Assembly (NCBI RefSeq): GCF_007954365.1
Contig: NZ_VOLO01000002.1
Location: forward strand, 620,001 to 684,000
Length of the DNA stretch: 64,000 nucleotides
Direction of reading: 5' to 3'
DNA from: Frigoribacterium sp. ACAM 257
GTDB lineage: Bacteria; Actinomycetota; Actinomycetes; Actinomycetales; Microbacteriaceae
Both the position numbers and the translations under genes were made by a program. The notes below the pieces were generated by a model that made no database searches, was not told the origin of the DNA, and saw nothing but the letters and a program-made list of their open reading frames with translations. Positions 19,133 through 27,470 of the stretch are shown in pieces (the stretch's first letter is position 1; every line of letters begins with the position of its first letter).

Positions 19133-19951
19133 ATGGGGCCCGTGCGTGTCTCCGTCGTGATCCCGGTCCGTGACGACGCACGTCACCTCGAGGTCTGCCT
19201 GCGGTCGCTGGCCCGCCAGACGGTGCAGCCCGACGAGGTCGTCGTCGTCGACAACGGCAGCTCCGACGACAGCGTCGCCGTCGCCCTGGCCGCCGGGGCC
19301 CGCGTGCTGCACCAGCCCGTCGTCGGCATCGCGGCCGCGGCGTCGACCGGCTACGACGGCGCGCTCGGCGACCTCGTGGGGCGCTGCGACGCCGACAGCG
19401 TGCTGCCGCGCACCTGGGTCGAGGAGCTGTCGCGCACCTTCGACGAGCACCCCGAGGCCGTCGCGGCGAGCACCGGCGCCCGCTTCTACGACGCCCCCGT
19501 GGGCCTGCAGCGCATCCTCTCGCTCGGCTACGTCGGGGCCTACCACGTGCTCGTCGGCGCAGGCCTCGCGCACTGGCCGCTCTTCGGCTCGACGATGATG
19601 ATGCGGCGCTCGGCCTGGGAGGCGGTGCGCGACGAGGTGCACCGGCGCGACGTGGGGCTGCACGACGACATGGACCTCGCGGTGCACCTCGGCGACCTCG
19701 TGCTCGGGCAGCCGGGCCGCATCGTGTGGCGCCGCGACGTCGTGACCTCGATCTCGGCCCGCCCCTTCGCGCGCGGCGGCCGGCAGTGGCTCCGCAGCAC
19801 GCGTGCCGTCCGGTCGTTCGCGGTGCACGGGCGGGACGGGGTCCCGTTCGTCCGCTGGTGGCGCCGCGACCCGTTCTCGCTGCGCGCCGGGCTCGCGGGC
19901 GGCGGATCGGGCGGGGCACGCCGGGCGAGATCCGGCCCTCGGACACGCTGA
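19133..19951 (+). CDS. Family 2 glycosyltransferase
   Basis: 272 residues, GT-A fold: VSVVIPVRDDARHLEVCLRS, EVVVVDNGSSDDS, the DXD-like GRCDADSVLPRTW, and the acceptor-side GLHDDMDLAVHL. No membrane helices are evident, so it would act at the cytoplasmic face. Sugar and acceptor are unknown. The C-terminus is Arg/Gly-rich. The leaderless ATG 19133 is preferred over GTG 19142. Confidence 0.88.
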   Translation: MGPVRVSVVIPVRDDARHLEVCLRSLARQTVQPDEVVVVDNGSSDDSVAVALAAGARVLHQPVVGIAAAASTGYDGALGDLVGRCDADSVLPRTWVEELSRTFDEHPEAVAASTGARFYDAPVGLQRILSLGYVGAYHVLVGAGLAHWPLFGSTMMMRRSAWEAVRDEVHRRDVGLHDDMDLAVHLGDLVLGQPGRIVWRRDVVTSISARPFARGGRQWLRSTRAVRSFAVHGRDGVPFVRWWRRDPFSLRAGLAGGGSGGARRARSGPRTR

Positions 19952-20034
19952 CGCGGTTCGATGGGTGCGGTCGACCGCTGGGGTCGACGACCCGTGCTGC
20001 CGAGACCGGCGCACCGAGACGAAGAGGACACCAC

Positions 20035-21177
20035 GTGGCCATATTCCGCAGCCGCGAGGGCGACGCGACGGCCGACGCCGCGCAGGCAGTCGCCACCCAG
20101 GCCAACCAGTGGGGCGACCCCTTCGGCCGCCTCGCCACGCGCTCGATCCAGATCATCGTGGTCGTGGTGGTCGCCGCCGGCCTGATCTACTCGTTCAAGA
20201 CCCTGAGCCTCGTCACCATCCCGGTGCTGCTCGCCCTCATCTTCGCGTCCGCGATGCACCCCCTGGTGTCGTTCCTGCGCAAGCACCGCGTGCCCTCGCT
20301 GGTCGCGACGCTGATCGCCCTGTTCGGCATCCTCGCCGTGCTCGGCCTCGTCGGCTGGCTCGTCGTCTGGGCGGTCGAGAACCAGGCCTCGTCGCTCGTC
20401 TCGTCGGCCGAGAAGGGCATCGGCCAGCTGCAGGACTTCATCACGACGCTGCCGTTCTCGATCACCGACCAGCAGATCGAGGACGTCCGCGACACCGTCG
20501 TGAACTTCGTGACCAGCGCCTCCTTCGGCTCGGGCGCCCTCGCCGGCGCGAGCGCCGTGGGCAGCTTCGCCACGGGCCTCGTGCTGATGATCGTGGTGCT
20601 GTTCTTCTTCCTCAAGGACGGGCCCGCGATCTGGGAGTTCATGCTCCGTCCGTTCCGCGGCCAGCAGTACGCCCGTGCCCGCCGCATCGGCGACAAGACC
20701 GTGCAGACGCTCGGCGGGTACGTGCGCGGAACGGCCACCGTCGCCGCCGTCGACGCGATCGGCATCGGCCTGGGCCTCTGGATCATCGGCGTGCCCCTCG
20801 CGCTGCCGCTGGCGGTCGTCGTGTTCCTCACCGCGTTCATCCCGCTCGTCGGAGCGACCGCGGCCGGCATCCTCGCCGCGCTCGTCGCGCTCGTCGCCAA
20901 CGGGCCGATCGACGCCATCTGGGTCATCGCCGTCGTCGTGCTCGTCAACCAGCTCGAGGGCAACCTGCTGCAGCCCGTGCTGATGGGCCACACGCTGCGC
21001 CTGCACGGCCTCGTCATCCTCGTCGCGCTGACCGCGGGCACCGTGCTCGGCGGCATCGTCGGCGCCGTGATCGCCGTGCCGCTGACGGCCGTGGCCTGGG
21101 GCATCGTCGGCGTCTGGAAGGGCCCGGACCAGCCGGCCGAGATGTTCCGGCAGAAGAGACCGGAAGAAGTCCGCTAG
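20035..21177 (+). CDS. AI-2E family transporter (TqsA/PerM-like membrane protein)
   Basis: 380 residues, seven to eight membrane helices. Family blocks are LALIFASAMHPLVSFLRK near the N-terminus, and LTAFIPLVGATAAGILAAL and LVNQLEGNLLQPVLMG toward the C-terminus. Members include autoinducer-2 exporters and Na+/H+ antiporters, so the substrate cannot be stated. GTG 20035 has GAGG seven bases upstream. A 39-base hairpin built from the AGGAGGCGC motif follows the stop. Confidence 0.87.
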   Translation: MAIFRSREGDATADAAQAVATQANQWGDPFGRLATRSIQIIVVVVVAAGLIYSFKTLSLVTIPVLLALIFASAMHPLVSFLRKHRVPSLVATLIALFGILAVLGLVGWLVVWAVENQASSLVSSAEKGIGQLQDFITTLPFSITDQQIEDVRDTVVNFVTSASFGSGALAGASAVGSFATGLVLMIVVLFFFLKDGPAIWEFMLRPFRGQQYARARRIGDKTVQTLGGYVRGTATVAAVDAIGIGLGLWIIGVPLALPLAVVVFLTAFIPLVGATAAGILAALVALVANGPIDAIWVIAVVVLVNQLEGNLLQPVLMGHTLRLHGLVILVALTAGTVLGGIVGAVIAVPLTAVAWGIVGVWKGPDQPAEMFRQKRPEEVR

Positions 21178-21195
21178 CTCAGCGCCGGTGCGCGC

Positions 21196-21234
21196 AGGAG
21201 GCGCGGTGTCCGTTCGACGGGCACCGCGCCTCCT
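21196..21234 (+). terminator. Terminator hairpin made of two inverted AGGAGGCGC motifs
   Basis: AGGAGGCGCGGTG and CACCGCGCCTCCT form a perfect 13-bp stem around TCCGTTCGACGGG, which can pair further (CCGT/ACGG). It starts 19 bases after the transporter stop. Confidence 0.8.
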
Positions 21235-21279
21235 TCGTGTGGCCGCTCCGAGAGAAAAGTGCGCAATCTGCACGAAAAT

Positions 21280-21324
21280 GGTTGCGGATCGTCAACTGAG
21301 GCGTATGGTTGTGGTTCTACAACT
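21280..21324. promoter_or_regulatory. Two MarR-type operators overlapping the MFS promoter
   Basis: GTTG-N8-CAAC occurs twice, at 21281-21296 and 21308-21323, with centres 27 bp apart and similar flanks (GGTTG, CAACT). A TTGCGG (21282) with 16-bp spacer and TATGGT (21304) would be the promoter, so both sites cover it. The MarR protein encoded downstream of the MFS gene is the likely ligand. Confidence 0.65.
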
Positions 21325-21378
21325 ACCTGGCCGACGACGTCCGGGCCCCCACATCTCAGAGTCACCACGGAGCCGACC

Positions 21379-23445
21379 TTGTCGCAGACCACCACCACCG
21401 CCGCGGGCGCGGGCACGAAGCCCGCAGCGCCGCACGAGCCGGGCGAAGCGCCCGGCATGAGCCACCGCGAAGTCCTCACGGCCCTGTCGGGCCTGCTGAT
21501 GGGCATGCTCGTGGCGATCCTGTCGTCGACCGTCGTGTCGACCTCGCTGCCGCGCATCGTCAGCGACCTGAACGGCAGCCAGACCTCGTACACCTGGGTC
21601 ATCACGGCGACGCTGCTCGCGACCACCGTCAGCACGCCGCTGTGGGGCAAGTTCTCCGACCTCACGAACCGCAAGGTGCTGCTGCAGGTGGCGCTCGTGC
21701 TCTTCGTGCTCGCGTCGGTCGCGGCCGGCTTCTCGCAGAACACCGCGACGCTGATCACGTTCCGCGTGTTCCAGGGCCTCGGCGCCGGCGGCCTCACCGC
21801 CCTGGTGCAGGTCGTCATGAGCGACATCATCAGCCCGCGTGAGCGCGGCCGGTACATGGGCTACCTCGGCGCCGTGATGAGCGTCGGCACCATCGGCGGC
21901 CCGCTGCTCGGCGGCGTCCTGACCGACTCGATCGGCTGGCGGTGGAACTTCTTCGTCGGCGTCCCCGTCGGCGTCGCCGCGCTCATCGTCATCCAGCGCA
22001 CCCTGCACCTGCCCCCGAAGCCCAAGAAGGCCGTCGTCGTCGACTACTGGGGCGCCGGCCTGATCGCCGGCGGCGTCTCGCTGCTGCTCGTCTGGGTGTC
22101 GCTCGGCGGCAAGCAGTTCGACTGGAACTCGACCACCAGCTGGCTGATGGGCGTCGGCGCGGCCGTGCTGCTCGCGCTGGCCGTCGTCGTGGAGTTCCGC
22201 TCGAAGGAGCCGATCATCCCCCTCACGCTCTTCAAGAACCGCACCTTCACCTTCGCAGTCGTCGCCTCGCTCAGCGTGGGCGTCGCGATGTTCGGCACCA
22301 GCGTGTTCCTCGGCCAGTACATGCAGCTGGCCCGCGGCCAGTCGCCCACCATGGCGGGCATCCTGACCCTGCCGATGGTGCTCGGCCTGCTCATCTCGTC
22401 GATGGTCGCCGGTGCGCTGATCTCGAAGTACGGCAAGTGGAAGCCCTACATGATCGTCGGCTCGATCCTGCTGGCGGCCGGCCTGTTCCTCATGTCGACC
22501 ATCGAGTACGACACGAACTTCGCGATCGTCTCCGTCTTCATGGCGATGATGGGCCTCGGCATCGGCATGGTGATGCAGAACCTCGTGCTCGTCGTGCAGA
22601 ACTCGGTCGACGTCAGCGTCGTGGGCGCCGCCTCCTCGAGCGTCGCGTTCTTCCGCAGCCTTGGCGGCACCATCGGCGTCTCGGTGATGGGCGCCGTGCT
22701 CGGCACCAAGGTCTCCGGCTACATCACGGACGGCCTCACCGACGCCGGCGTCGACCCGAGCGCACTCGGCAGCGGCGGCTCCACGAGCATCCCCGACCTC
22801 AGCACCGTGCCCGGTCCGATCCGCACCGTCATCGAGTCGGCCTACGGCCAGGGCGTCGCCGACGTGTTCCTCATCGCGGCCCCGCTCGCCGTCATCACCA
22901 TCGTGTTCGTCTGCCTGCTGCCGAACGTCGAGCTCGGGACGAAGACCGGCATCCAGCGGGCTGCCGCGTCGGGCGACGGTGCTGGTGCGACGGCTGGTGC
23001 CGGTGCTGCTGGTGCCGGTGCGGGTGCTGCCGCGTCTGACGACGCCTCGGCGGTCGAGAAGGGCGTCGCGGCCACGGCAGGGCTCGCCCCGTCCGTGTCG
23101 AGTGCACCCGCCACCACGACCGACGGCGCCTCGACGCCTGCCCCCACGTCGCCCGTCGACCACGGTGGCGACGACGAGACCGTGGTCGACCCTGCGGACA
23201 CGGACACGGACACGGGCTCGCACACGGACCCGAAGACGGCTCCGCACTCGGCTCCGCACTCGGCTCCGGCCGCGGCCGGGCGACGCCACCACTCCCACGC
23301 CACGACGGGCACCGGTACCATCGACACGATCATCGCCACCGGTGCCGCCGAGGTGGCCGGCCACCCCGTGTCGGACGACGAACTGGCCGAGAGCCCGGTG
23401 TTCTCGTCCCTGGTCGAGGAGAAAGATGTCGCAGCCGACCGATGA
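21379..23445 (+). CDS. MFS drug exporter, DHA2 (EmrB/QacA) family
   Basis: 688 residues from TTG 21379, with GGAG seven bases upstream; ATG 21457 is an alternative. The first about 530 residues hold 14 membrane helices. Motif A is GKFSDLTNRKVLL and motif C-like regions are GAVMSVGTIGGPLLGGVLTD, as in proton-driven multidrug exporters. The last 150 residues form an unusual cytoplasmic tail of low complexity (G-A and A-P-H-S repeats, a His-rich HHSH stretch). The 3' end overlaps the marR gene by 20 bases. Confidence 0.9.
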   Translation: MSQTTTTAAGAGTKPAAPHEPGEAPGMSHREVLTALSGLLMGMLVAILSSTVVSTSLPRIVSDLNGSQTSYTWVITATLLATTVSTPLWGKFSDLTNRKVLLQVALVLFVLASVAAGFSQNTATLITFRVFQGLGAGGLTALVQVVMSDIISPRERGRYMGYLGAVMSVGTIGGPLLGGVLTDSIGWRWNFFVGVPVGVAALIVIQRTLHLPPKPKKAVVVDYWGAGLIAGGVSLLLVWVSLGGKQFDWNSTTSWLMGVGAAVLLALAVVVEFRSKEPIIPLTLFKNRTFTFAVVASLSVGVAMFGTSVFLGQYMQLARGQSPTMAGILTLPMVLGLLISSMVAGALISKYGKWKPYMIVGSILLAAGLFLMSTIEYDTNFAIVSVFMAMMGLGIGMVMQNLVLVVQNSVDVSVVGAASSSVAFFRSLGGTIGVSVMGAVLGTKVSGYITDGLTDAGVDPSALGSGGSTSIPDLSTVPGPIRTVIESAYGQGVADVFLIAAPLAVITIVFVCLLPNVELGTKTGIQRAAASGDGAGATAGAGAAGAGAGAAASDDASAVEKGVAATAGLAPSVSSAPATTTDGASTPAPTSPVDHGGDDETVVDPADTDTDTGSHTDPKTAPHSAPHSAPAAAGRRHHSHATTGTGTIDTIIATGAAEVAGHPVSDDELAESPVFSSLVEEKDVAADR

Positions 23446-23965
23446 CGCCACGCCCGCGGGCGCGGTGCTCGACGCACCGCGCCCGGTCGGCGTCACTGCG
23501 CCTCGCCTGGCCAGCCCGGACGACGACGGGCGCGAGGGCCTGATGGCGAGCGTCGTCGACGAGATCGGCTCGATGATGGTCGAGGCCAAGCGGACGATCG
23601 CCGCGGCGGCCTCTCGGTTCGACCCGGACGTGCCGCCCACCGCGTTCTACGTGCTCCGGTACGTGATGAAGCACCAGCCCTGCACAGCCGGCGACATCGT
23701 CAAGGCGATGGCCCTCGACAAGAGCGCTGTGAGCCGCCAGGTCGCGTTGCTGCGCGAGGCCGGGTTCGTCGACGTCGTGCCCGACGCGGCCGACGGCCGA
23801 GTGATGACGCTCGGCAGCACCGACCGCGCCGAGGCCCGCATGCTGGAGGTGCGGCACGAGAACCGCGCCGTCTTCCGCAGCCACGTGGAGGGCTGGACCG
23901 ACGACGAGCTGGCCGAGTTCGCCGGCTGGCTGCACCGCTTCAACACGCCCGCCGACCCGCGGTAG
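23426..23965 (+). CDS. MarR-family transcription regulator of the upstream exporter
   Basis: 179 residues. A disordered N-terminus (about 1-40) precedes a MarR winged helix: TAGDIVKAMALDKSAVSRQVALLREAG (recognition helix) and the wing VVPDAADGRVMTL. GAGGAGAAAG sits directly before the ATG, which lies inside the MFS gene, so both are made together. Two GTTG-N8-CAAC sites at the MFS promoter point to autorepression relieved by a drug-like ligand; this is inference. Confidence 0.9.
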   Translation: MSQPTDDATPAGAVLDAPRPVGVTAPRLASPDDDGREGLMASVVDEIGSMMVEAKRTIAAAASRFDPDVPPTAFYVLRYVMKHQPCTAGDIVKAMALDKSAVSRQVALLREAGFVDVVPDAADGRVMTLGSTDRAEARMLEVRHENRAVFRSHVEGWTDDELAEFAGWLHRFNTPADPR

Positions 23966-24025
23966 CGACCCGCGCCTCCTCGGGGCTGCGTCGTCGACCT
24001 GGCCGGCTGGCCGGATCAGCGCGCA

Positions 24026-24085
24026 CCGACGCGAAAGCGACAAAACAACACGGGGCCCCGCGTCGTTTTGTCGCTTTCGCGTCGG
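24026..24085. repeat. 60-bp near-perfect palindrome
   Basis: Reverse-complementary over 30 bp per arm with two mismatches. The outer 21 bp of each arm are perfect (GCGAAAGCGACAAAAC core) and the centre is GGGGCCCC. It lies between convergent marR and the alcohol dehydrogenase gene. Confidence 0.9.
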
Positions 24086-24160
24086 AACGTCCCCGGTCGC
24101 CGGTCCGCAGGCCCGGCCCGCGGTCCCGAGGCAGGGGCGGCCGCGCTCGGCCCGGCGGGA

Positions 24161-24202
24161 CGACGAAGGCCCCCTCCCGCAGCGGGAGGGGGGCCTTCGT
24201 CG
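24161..24202 (-). terminator. Terminator of the alcohol dehydrogenase gene
   Basis: ACGAAGGCCCCCTCCCGC pairs with its complement on the far side with one bulged G. The stem lies just after the minus-strand stop at 24211 and would also stop read-through from the plus strand. Confidence 0.8.
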
Positions 24203-24210
24203 TGGGCGCG

Positions 24211-25254
24211 CTAGATCGTCGCGGTGTCGATCACGAAGCGGTAGCGGACCTTGCTGCCGACGACGCGCTCGTAGGCGTCGTCGATGTCGTCGGCGCTGAT
24301 CGTCTCGATCTCGGCGCCGATGTGGTGCTCGGCGCAGAAGTCGAGCATCTCCTGCGTCTCGGGGATGCCGCCGATGTTCGAGCCGGCGAGGCTGCGACGG
24401 CCGCCGATGAGCGAGCCGGCGCCGAACGACTGCGGGTTCTCGGGCAGGCCGACGAACACCATCGTGCCGTTGAGGCGGAGGGTGCGGGCGTAGGCGTCGA
24501 TGTCCATGTCGGCCGAGATCGTGTTGATGATCAGGTCGAACGAGCTGCGCAGCTGCTTGAAGGTCTCGGGGTCGCTCGACGCGTAGTAGTGGTCGGCGCC
24601 GAGCTTGAGGCCGTCCTCCTGCTTGGAGAGCGTCTGGCTGATGACGGTGACCTCGGCGCCCATGGCGTGCGCGATCTTGACGGCCATGTGGCCGAGGCCG
24701 CCCATGCCGACGACGGCGACCTTCTTGCCGGGGCCTGCACCCCAGTGCTTCAGGGGGGAGTAGGTCGTGATGCCGGCGCAGAGCAGCGGCGCGGCCTCGT
24801 CGAGCGCGATGCCCTCGGGGATCGACAGCACGTAGTTCTCGTCGGCGACGATCTGCTTGGCGTAGCCGCCGTAGGTCTCTTCGCCCGAGTACTGGCGGCC
24901 GTTGTAGGTGGGCACGTTGCCCTTGACGCAGAACTGCTGCTCGCCTGCGAGGCAGTTCTCGCACTCGCGGCAGCTGTCGACGAAGCAGCCGATGCCGACG
25001 CGGTCGCCGACCTCGTGCTTCGACACGTCGGAGCCGACCTGGGTGACGACCCCGGCGATCTCGTGACCGGGGACCATCGGGAAGATGGCCTTGCCCCACT
25101 CTTCGCGGGCCTGGTGGATGTCGCTGTGGCAGACGCCGGCGAAGGCGATGTCGATCTGGACGTCGTTCGGGCCGACGTCGCGCAGCTGGACGGTCGAGCG
25201 CTCGAAGGGCGCGCCGGCCGAGGGGGTCTGGATGACGGGGACGGTGGTGGGCAT
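24211..25254 (-). CDS. Zinc-dependent NAD(P)-alcohol dehydrogenase, CAD/YahK type
   Basis: 347 residues. Catalytic zinc ligands lie in GVCHSDIH and PGHEIAG. Four structural-zinc cysteines follow in CRECENC and QFC. The cofactor loop is VVGMGGLGHMAVK. Family members reduce a wide range of aldehydes with NADPH; the natural substrate is unknown. GGAGG is seven bases before ATG 25254. Confidence 0.93.
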   Translation of the reverse strand: MPTTVPVIQTPSAGAPFERSTVQLRDVGPNDVQIDIAFAGVCHSDIHQAREEWGKAIFPMVPGHEIAGVVTQVGSDVSKHEVGDRVGIGCFVDSCRECENCLAGEQQFCVKGNVPTYNGRQYSGEETYGGYAKQIVADENYVLSIPEGIALDEAAPLLCAGITTYSPLKHWGAGPGKKVAVVGMGGLGHMAVKIAHAMGAEVTVISQTLSKQEDGLKLGADHYYASSDPETFKQLRSSFDLIINTISADMDIDAYARTLRLNGTMVFVGLPENPQSFGAGSLIGGRRSLAGSNIGGIPETQEMLDFCAEHHIGAEIETISADDIDDAYERVVGSKVRYRFVIDTATI

Positions 25255-25409
25255 GGAGATACCTCCGTGTGGTGGCGGGTCGTGCGCACCCGGGTGCGGG
25301 CGCGCGGGATCCCGACGTCGTCGTGGGGAACCCGACGAGCCTATTCCTGGCCCCCGACAACGGCTCCCAGCCTGGGGGGCTGGGCAGGCGGCCCGCAGGA
25401 GGCGCGGGC

Positions 25410-26339
25410 TCAGCCGAGCAGGTCGGCCTGCCAGACGAGGGCGGCGGCCCCGACGAGCGGGCTCTCGTCGCTGAGGCCGGAGCGGACGACGCGGACGCGA
25501 CGGGCGTAGCCGTTGACGGGCGCCTCCTCGACGGTGGCCCTCACGAGGTCGAGGTAGTCGTCGCTGACGCGCGAGAAGCCCCCGCCGATCGCGGCGACGT
25601 CGAGGTCGAGCAGGGTCGTCACCGACGAGATGGCCTCGCCGACGGCGTTGGCCGAGCGGCGCACGGCCGCGACGGCGATCTCGTCGCCGGCGACGTAGCC
25701 CGCTGCCAGGTCTTCGCCGCGCTCGCCCTGCCAGCCCTGCTGCTGCGCCCAGCGCACCACGTTGGGGCCCGAGGCGATGACCTCGAGCGTGGCGGCCCAG
25801 GCGTTCTCGCCCTCGGGGCGGTCGGCGATCTGGATCTGGCCGATGTGGCCGGCGTTGCCGGTGCCCCCCGACAGGAGGCGGCCGTTCACGATGAGCCCGC
25901 CGCCGACGCCCGTCGAGACGGTGATCGCGACGGCGTTGTCCGCACCCTGCGTGGCGCCGACCCAGTGCTCGGCGAGGGCGAGGCTGACGCCGTCGAGGCG
26001 GAGGGTGACGGGGAGGTCCTCGGCCAGCAGCTCGGCCACGACGGTGCGCAGCGGGAAGCCGCGCCAGGCGGGAAGGTTGATCGGCGAGACGGTGCCCTCG
26101 ACGAGGTCGACCGGGCCCGCGCTGCCGATGCCCGCGCCGACGAGCACGTCGTCGCTGCCGAGCGACGCGAGCGCGTGGCGGACGACGTCGCGCACGGCGT
26201 CGGCCAGCTGGTCGCTCGTCGAGTCGTGGCCGGTGGGGCGGCGGTCGCGGCTGCCGGGGGAGAGGACGCCGTCGGCCGCGACGAGCGCGGCCTCGACCTT
26301 GGTGCCGCCGACGTCGACGGCGAGAGCGTAGTCAGTCAC
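25410..26339 (-). CDS. ROK-family sugar kinase
   Basis: 309 residues. The ATP phosphate loop is VDVGGTKVEAALV, a second glycine-rich block is TVSTGVGGGLIVNGRLL, and GNAGHIGQI provides the catalytic/sugar region. The usual ROK zinc-binding CxCGxxGC motif is missing, replaced by sequence around ADRPEGENAWAATLEV, so it is a zinc-less member. Glucose or another hexose is likely. GTG 26339 is leaderless, and the gene is divergent from a PfkB kinase gene, with 122 bp between. Confidence 0.87.
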   Translation of the reverse strand: MTDYALAVDVGGTKVEAALVAADGVLSPGSRDRRPTGHDSTSDQLADAVRDVVRHALASLGSDDVLVGAGIGSAGPVDLVEGTVSPINLPAWRGFPLRTVVAELLAEDLPVTLRLDGVSLALAEHWVGATQGADNAVAITVSTGVGGGLIVNGRLLSGGTGNAGHIGQIQIADRPEGENAWAATLEVIASGPNVVRWAQQQGWQGERGEDLAAGYVAGDEIAVAAVRRSANAVGEAISSVTTLLDLDVAAIGGGFSRVSDDYLDLVRATVEEAPVNGYARRVRVVRSGLSDESPLVGAAALVWQADLLG

Positions 26340-26345
26340 CGCGCC

Positions 26346-26351
26346 AGCGTA
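26346..26351 (-). promoter_or_regulatory. -10 box TACGCT of the ROK kinase gene
   Basis: On the minus strand it ends six bases before GTG 26339. Confidence 0.5.
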
Positions 26352-26449
26352 GTGCGGCAGGTCGTCCGGGCGGCGGTGCGGGGACCGGCACGGGCGCCGG
26401 ACCCGAGCCGCAGGACGAGCGGCGGGAGGGCGACCGGCGCGCACGCCCG

Positions 26450-26455
26450 TAGGGT
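26450..26455 (+). promoter_or_regulatory. -10 box TAGGGT of the PfkB kinase gene
   Basis: It ends six bases before ATG 26462. Confidence 0.5.
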
Positions 26456-26461
26456 GTCGAC

Positions 26462-27352
26462 ATGGACCAGTCTGCACGCCGCGTCGTCGTCATCGGCGAC
26501 GCGCTCATCGACGAGCTGCGCACTCCCTCCGGCTCCGACGACCACGTCGGCGGCGCCGGCCTCAACGTCGCTGTCGGGCTCGCCCGGCTCGGCGTCCCCA
26601 CCACGCTGCTCGCCTCGGTCGGCGACGACGGCGACGGAGCGTCGATCCGCTCGTACCTGGCCGAGCACGGCGTCGAGCTCGTCGCCACGACCAACCCGCT
26701 CGGCACCGGCCGCGCGGTGAGCGAGCGCGTCGACGGCGAGCCGACCTACGCCTTCAGCGACGCGGCCGTGGCCAGGGGCCTCGACTTCGGCGAGGCACAG
26801 CTCGCCGCCATCGCCGTCGCTCCCCTCGTGGCGGTCAGCTCGTACCCGTTCGACGACTCCCGCCTGACCGAGCGCCTGCTCGACGCCGTGGGCGCCGAGC
26901 CGCCGCGGCTCGTCGTCGACCCGAACCCGCGCCCCGGGTTCCTGCGCGACCCCGAGGCCTTCGCGACCGGCTTCGCCCGGGCGGCCGCCGCCTCCTTGCT
27001 GGTCAAGATCGGCGAGGACGACGCGGCGCTGGTCGCCGGCGGCTCGCTCGACGACTGGCAGGAGGCGCTGCTCGCGGCCGGCGCCGGGGGAGTGCTCGCG
27101 ACGCGCGGCCCGGACGGGGCCAGCCTGACGCTCGCCGGGCACGAGACGATGCGGCAGGGCATCGTGGCGCTCGAGGGCGACGTCGTCGACACGATGGGCG
27201 CGGGCGACGCGACCTTCGCCTCCGTCGTGGCGTCGCTGCTGTCGCAGACGGCCGCGCCGGGCAGCGTCGACTGGGAGGCGGCGCTCACGGACGCGATGCG
27301 GGTCGCCGCCGCGACGGTGCGGGCCCCCGGCGCCCTGCTCCGCCGCCCTTAG
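26462..27352 (+). CDS. PfkB-family carbohydrate kinase
   Basis: 296 residues of ribokinase fold: VVIGDALIDEL at the N-terminus, the GGAGLNVAVGLARLG sugar-binding block, and the C-terminal DTMGAGDATFASVVASLL with catalytic Asp and anion hole. Substrate could be ribose, fructose or a nucleoside. It is divergent from the ROK kinase gene, so the two may serve one sugar pathway. Two palindromes follow the stop. Confidence 0.9.
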   Translation: MDQSARRVVVIGDALIDELRTPSGSDDHVGGAGLNVAVGLARLGVPTTLLASVGDDGDGASIRSYLAEHGVELVATTNPLGTGRAVSERVDGEPTYAFSDAAVARGLDFGEAQLAAIAVAPLVAVSSYPFDDSRLTERLLDAVGAEPPRLVVDPNPRPGFLRDPEAFATGFARAAAASLLVKIGEDDAALVAGGSLDDWQEALLAAGAGGVLATRGPDGASLTLAGHETMRQGIVALEGDVVDTMGAGDATFASVVASLLSQTAAPGSVDWEAALTDAMRVAAATVRAPGALLRRP

Positions 27353-27374
27353 CCCTCTGCTCACCGCCCCCGAG

Positions 27375-27390
27375 CCCGCAGGCCTGCGGG
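27375..27390. repeat. 16-bp perfect palindrome
   Basis: CCCGCAGG followed by its reverse complement, 23 bases after the PfkB stop. It could be the inner part of a terminator. Confidence 0.6.
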
Positions 27391-27393
27391 CCG

Positions 27394-27457
27394 CCGTCGA
27401 GTGGTCAGTTCTCGTCCTTCCCGGCCCGCTGGGGGACCGGAACCGACCACTCGACGG
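27394..27457. repeat. Long inverted repeat between convergent genes
   Basis: Arms 27394-27410 and 27441-27457 match over 17 bp with one mismatch (CCGTCGAGTGGTC core) around a 30-base loop. It lies between pfkB-like and the minus-strand oxidoreductase gene. Confidence 0.75.
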
Positions 27458-27470
27458 TGAGGAGCCGCCC

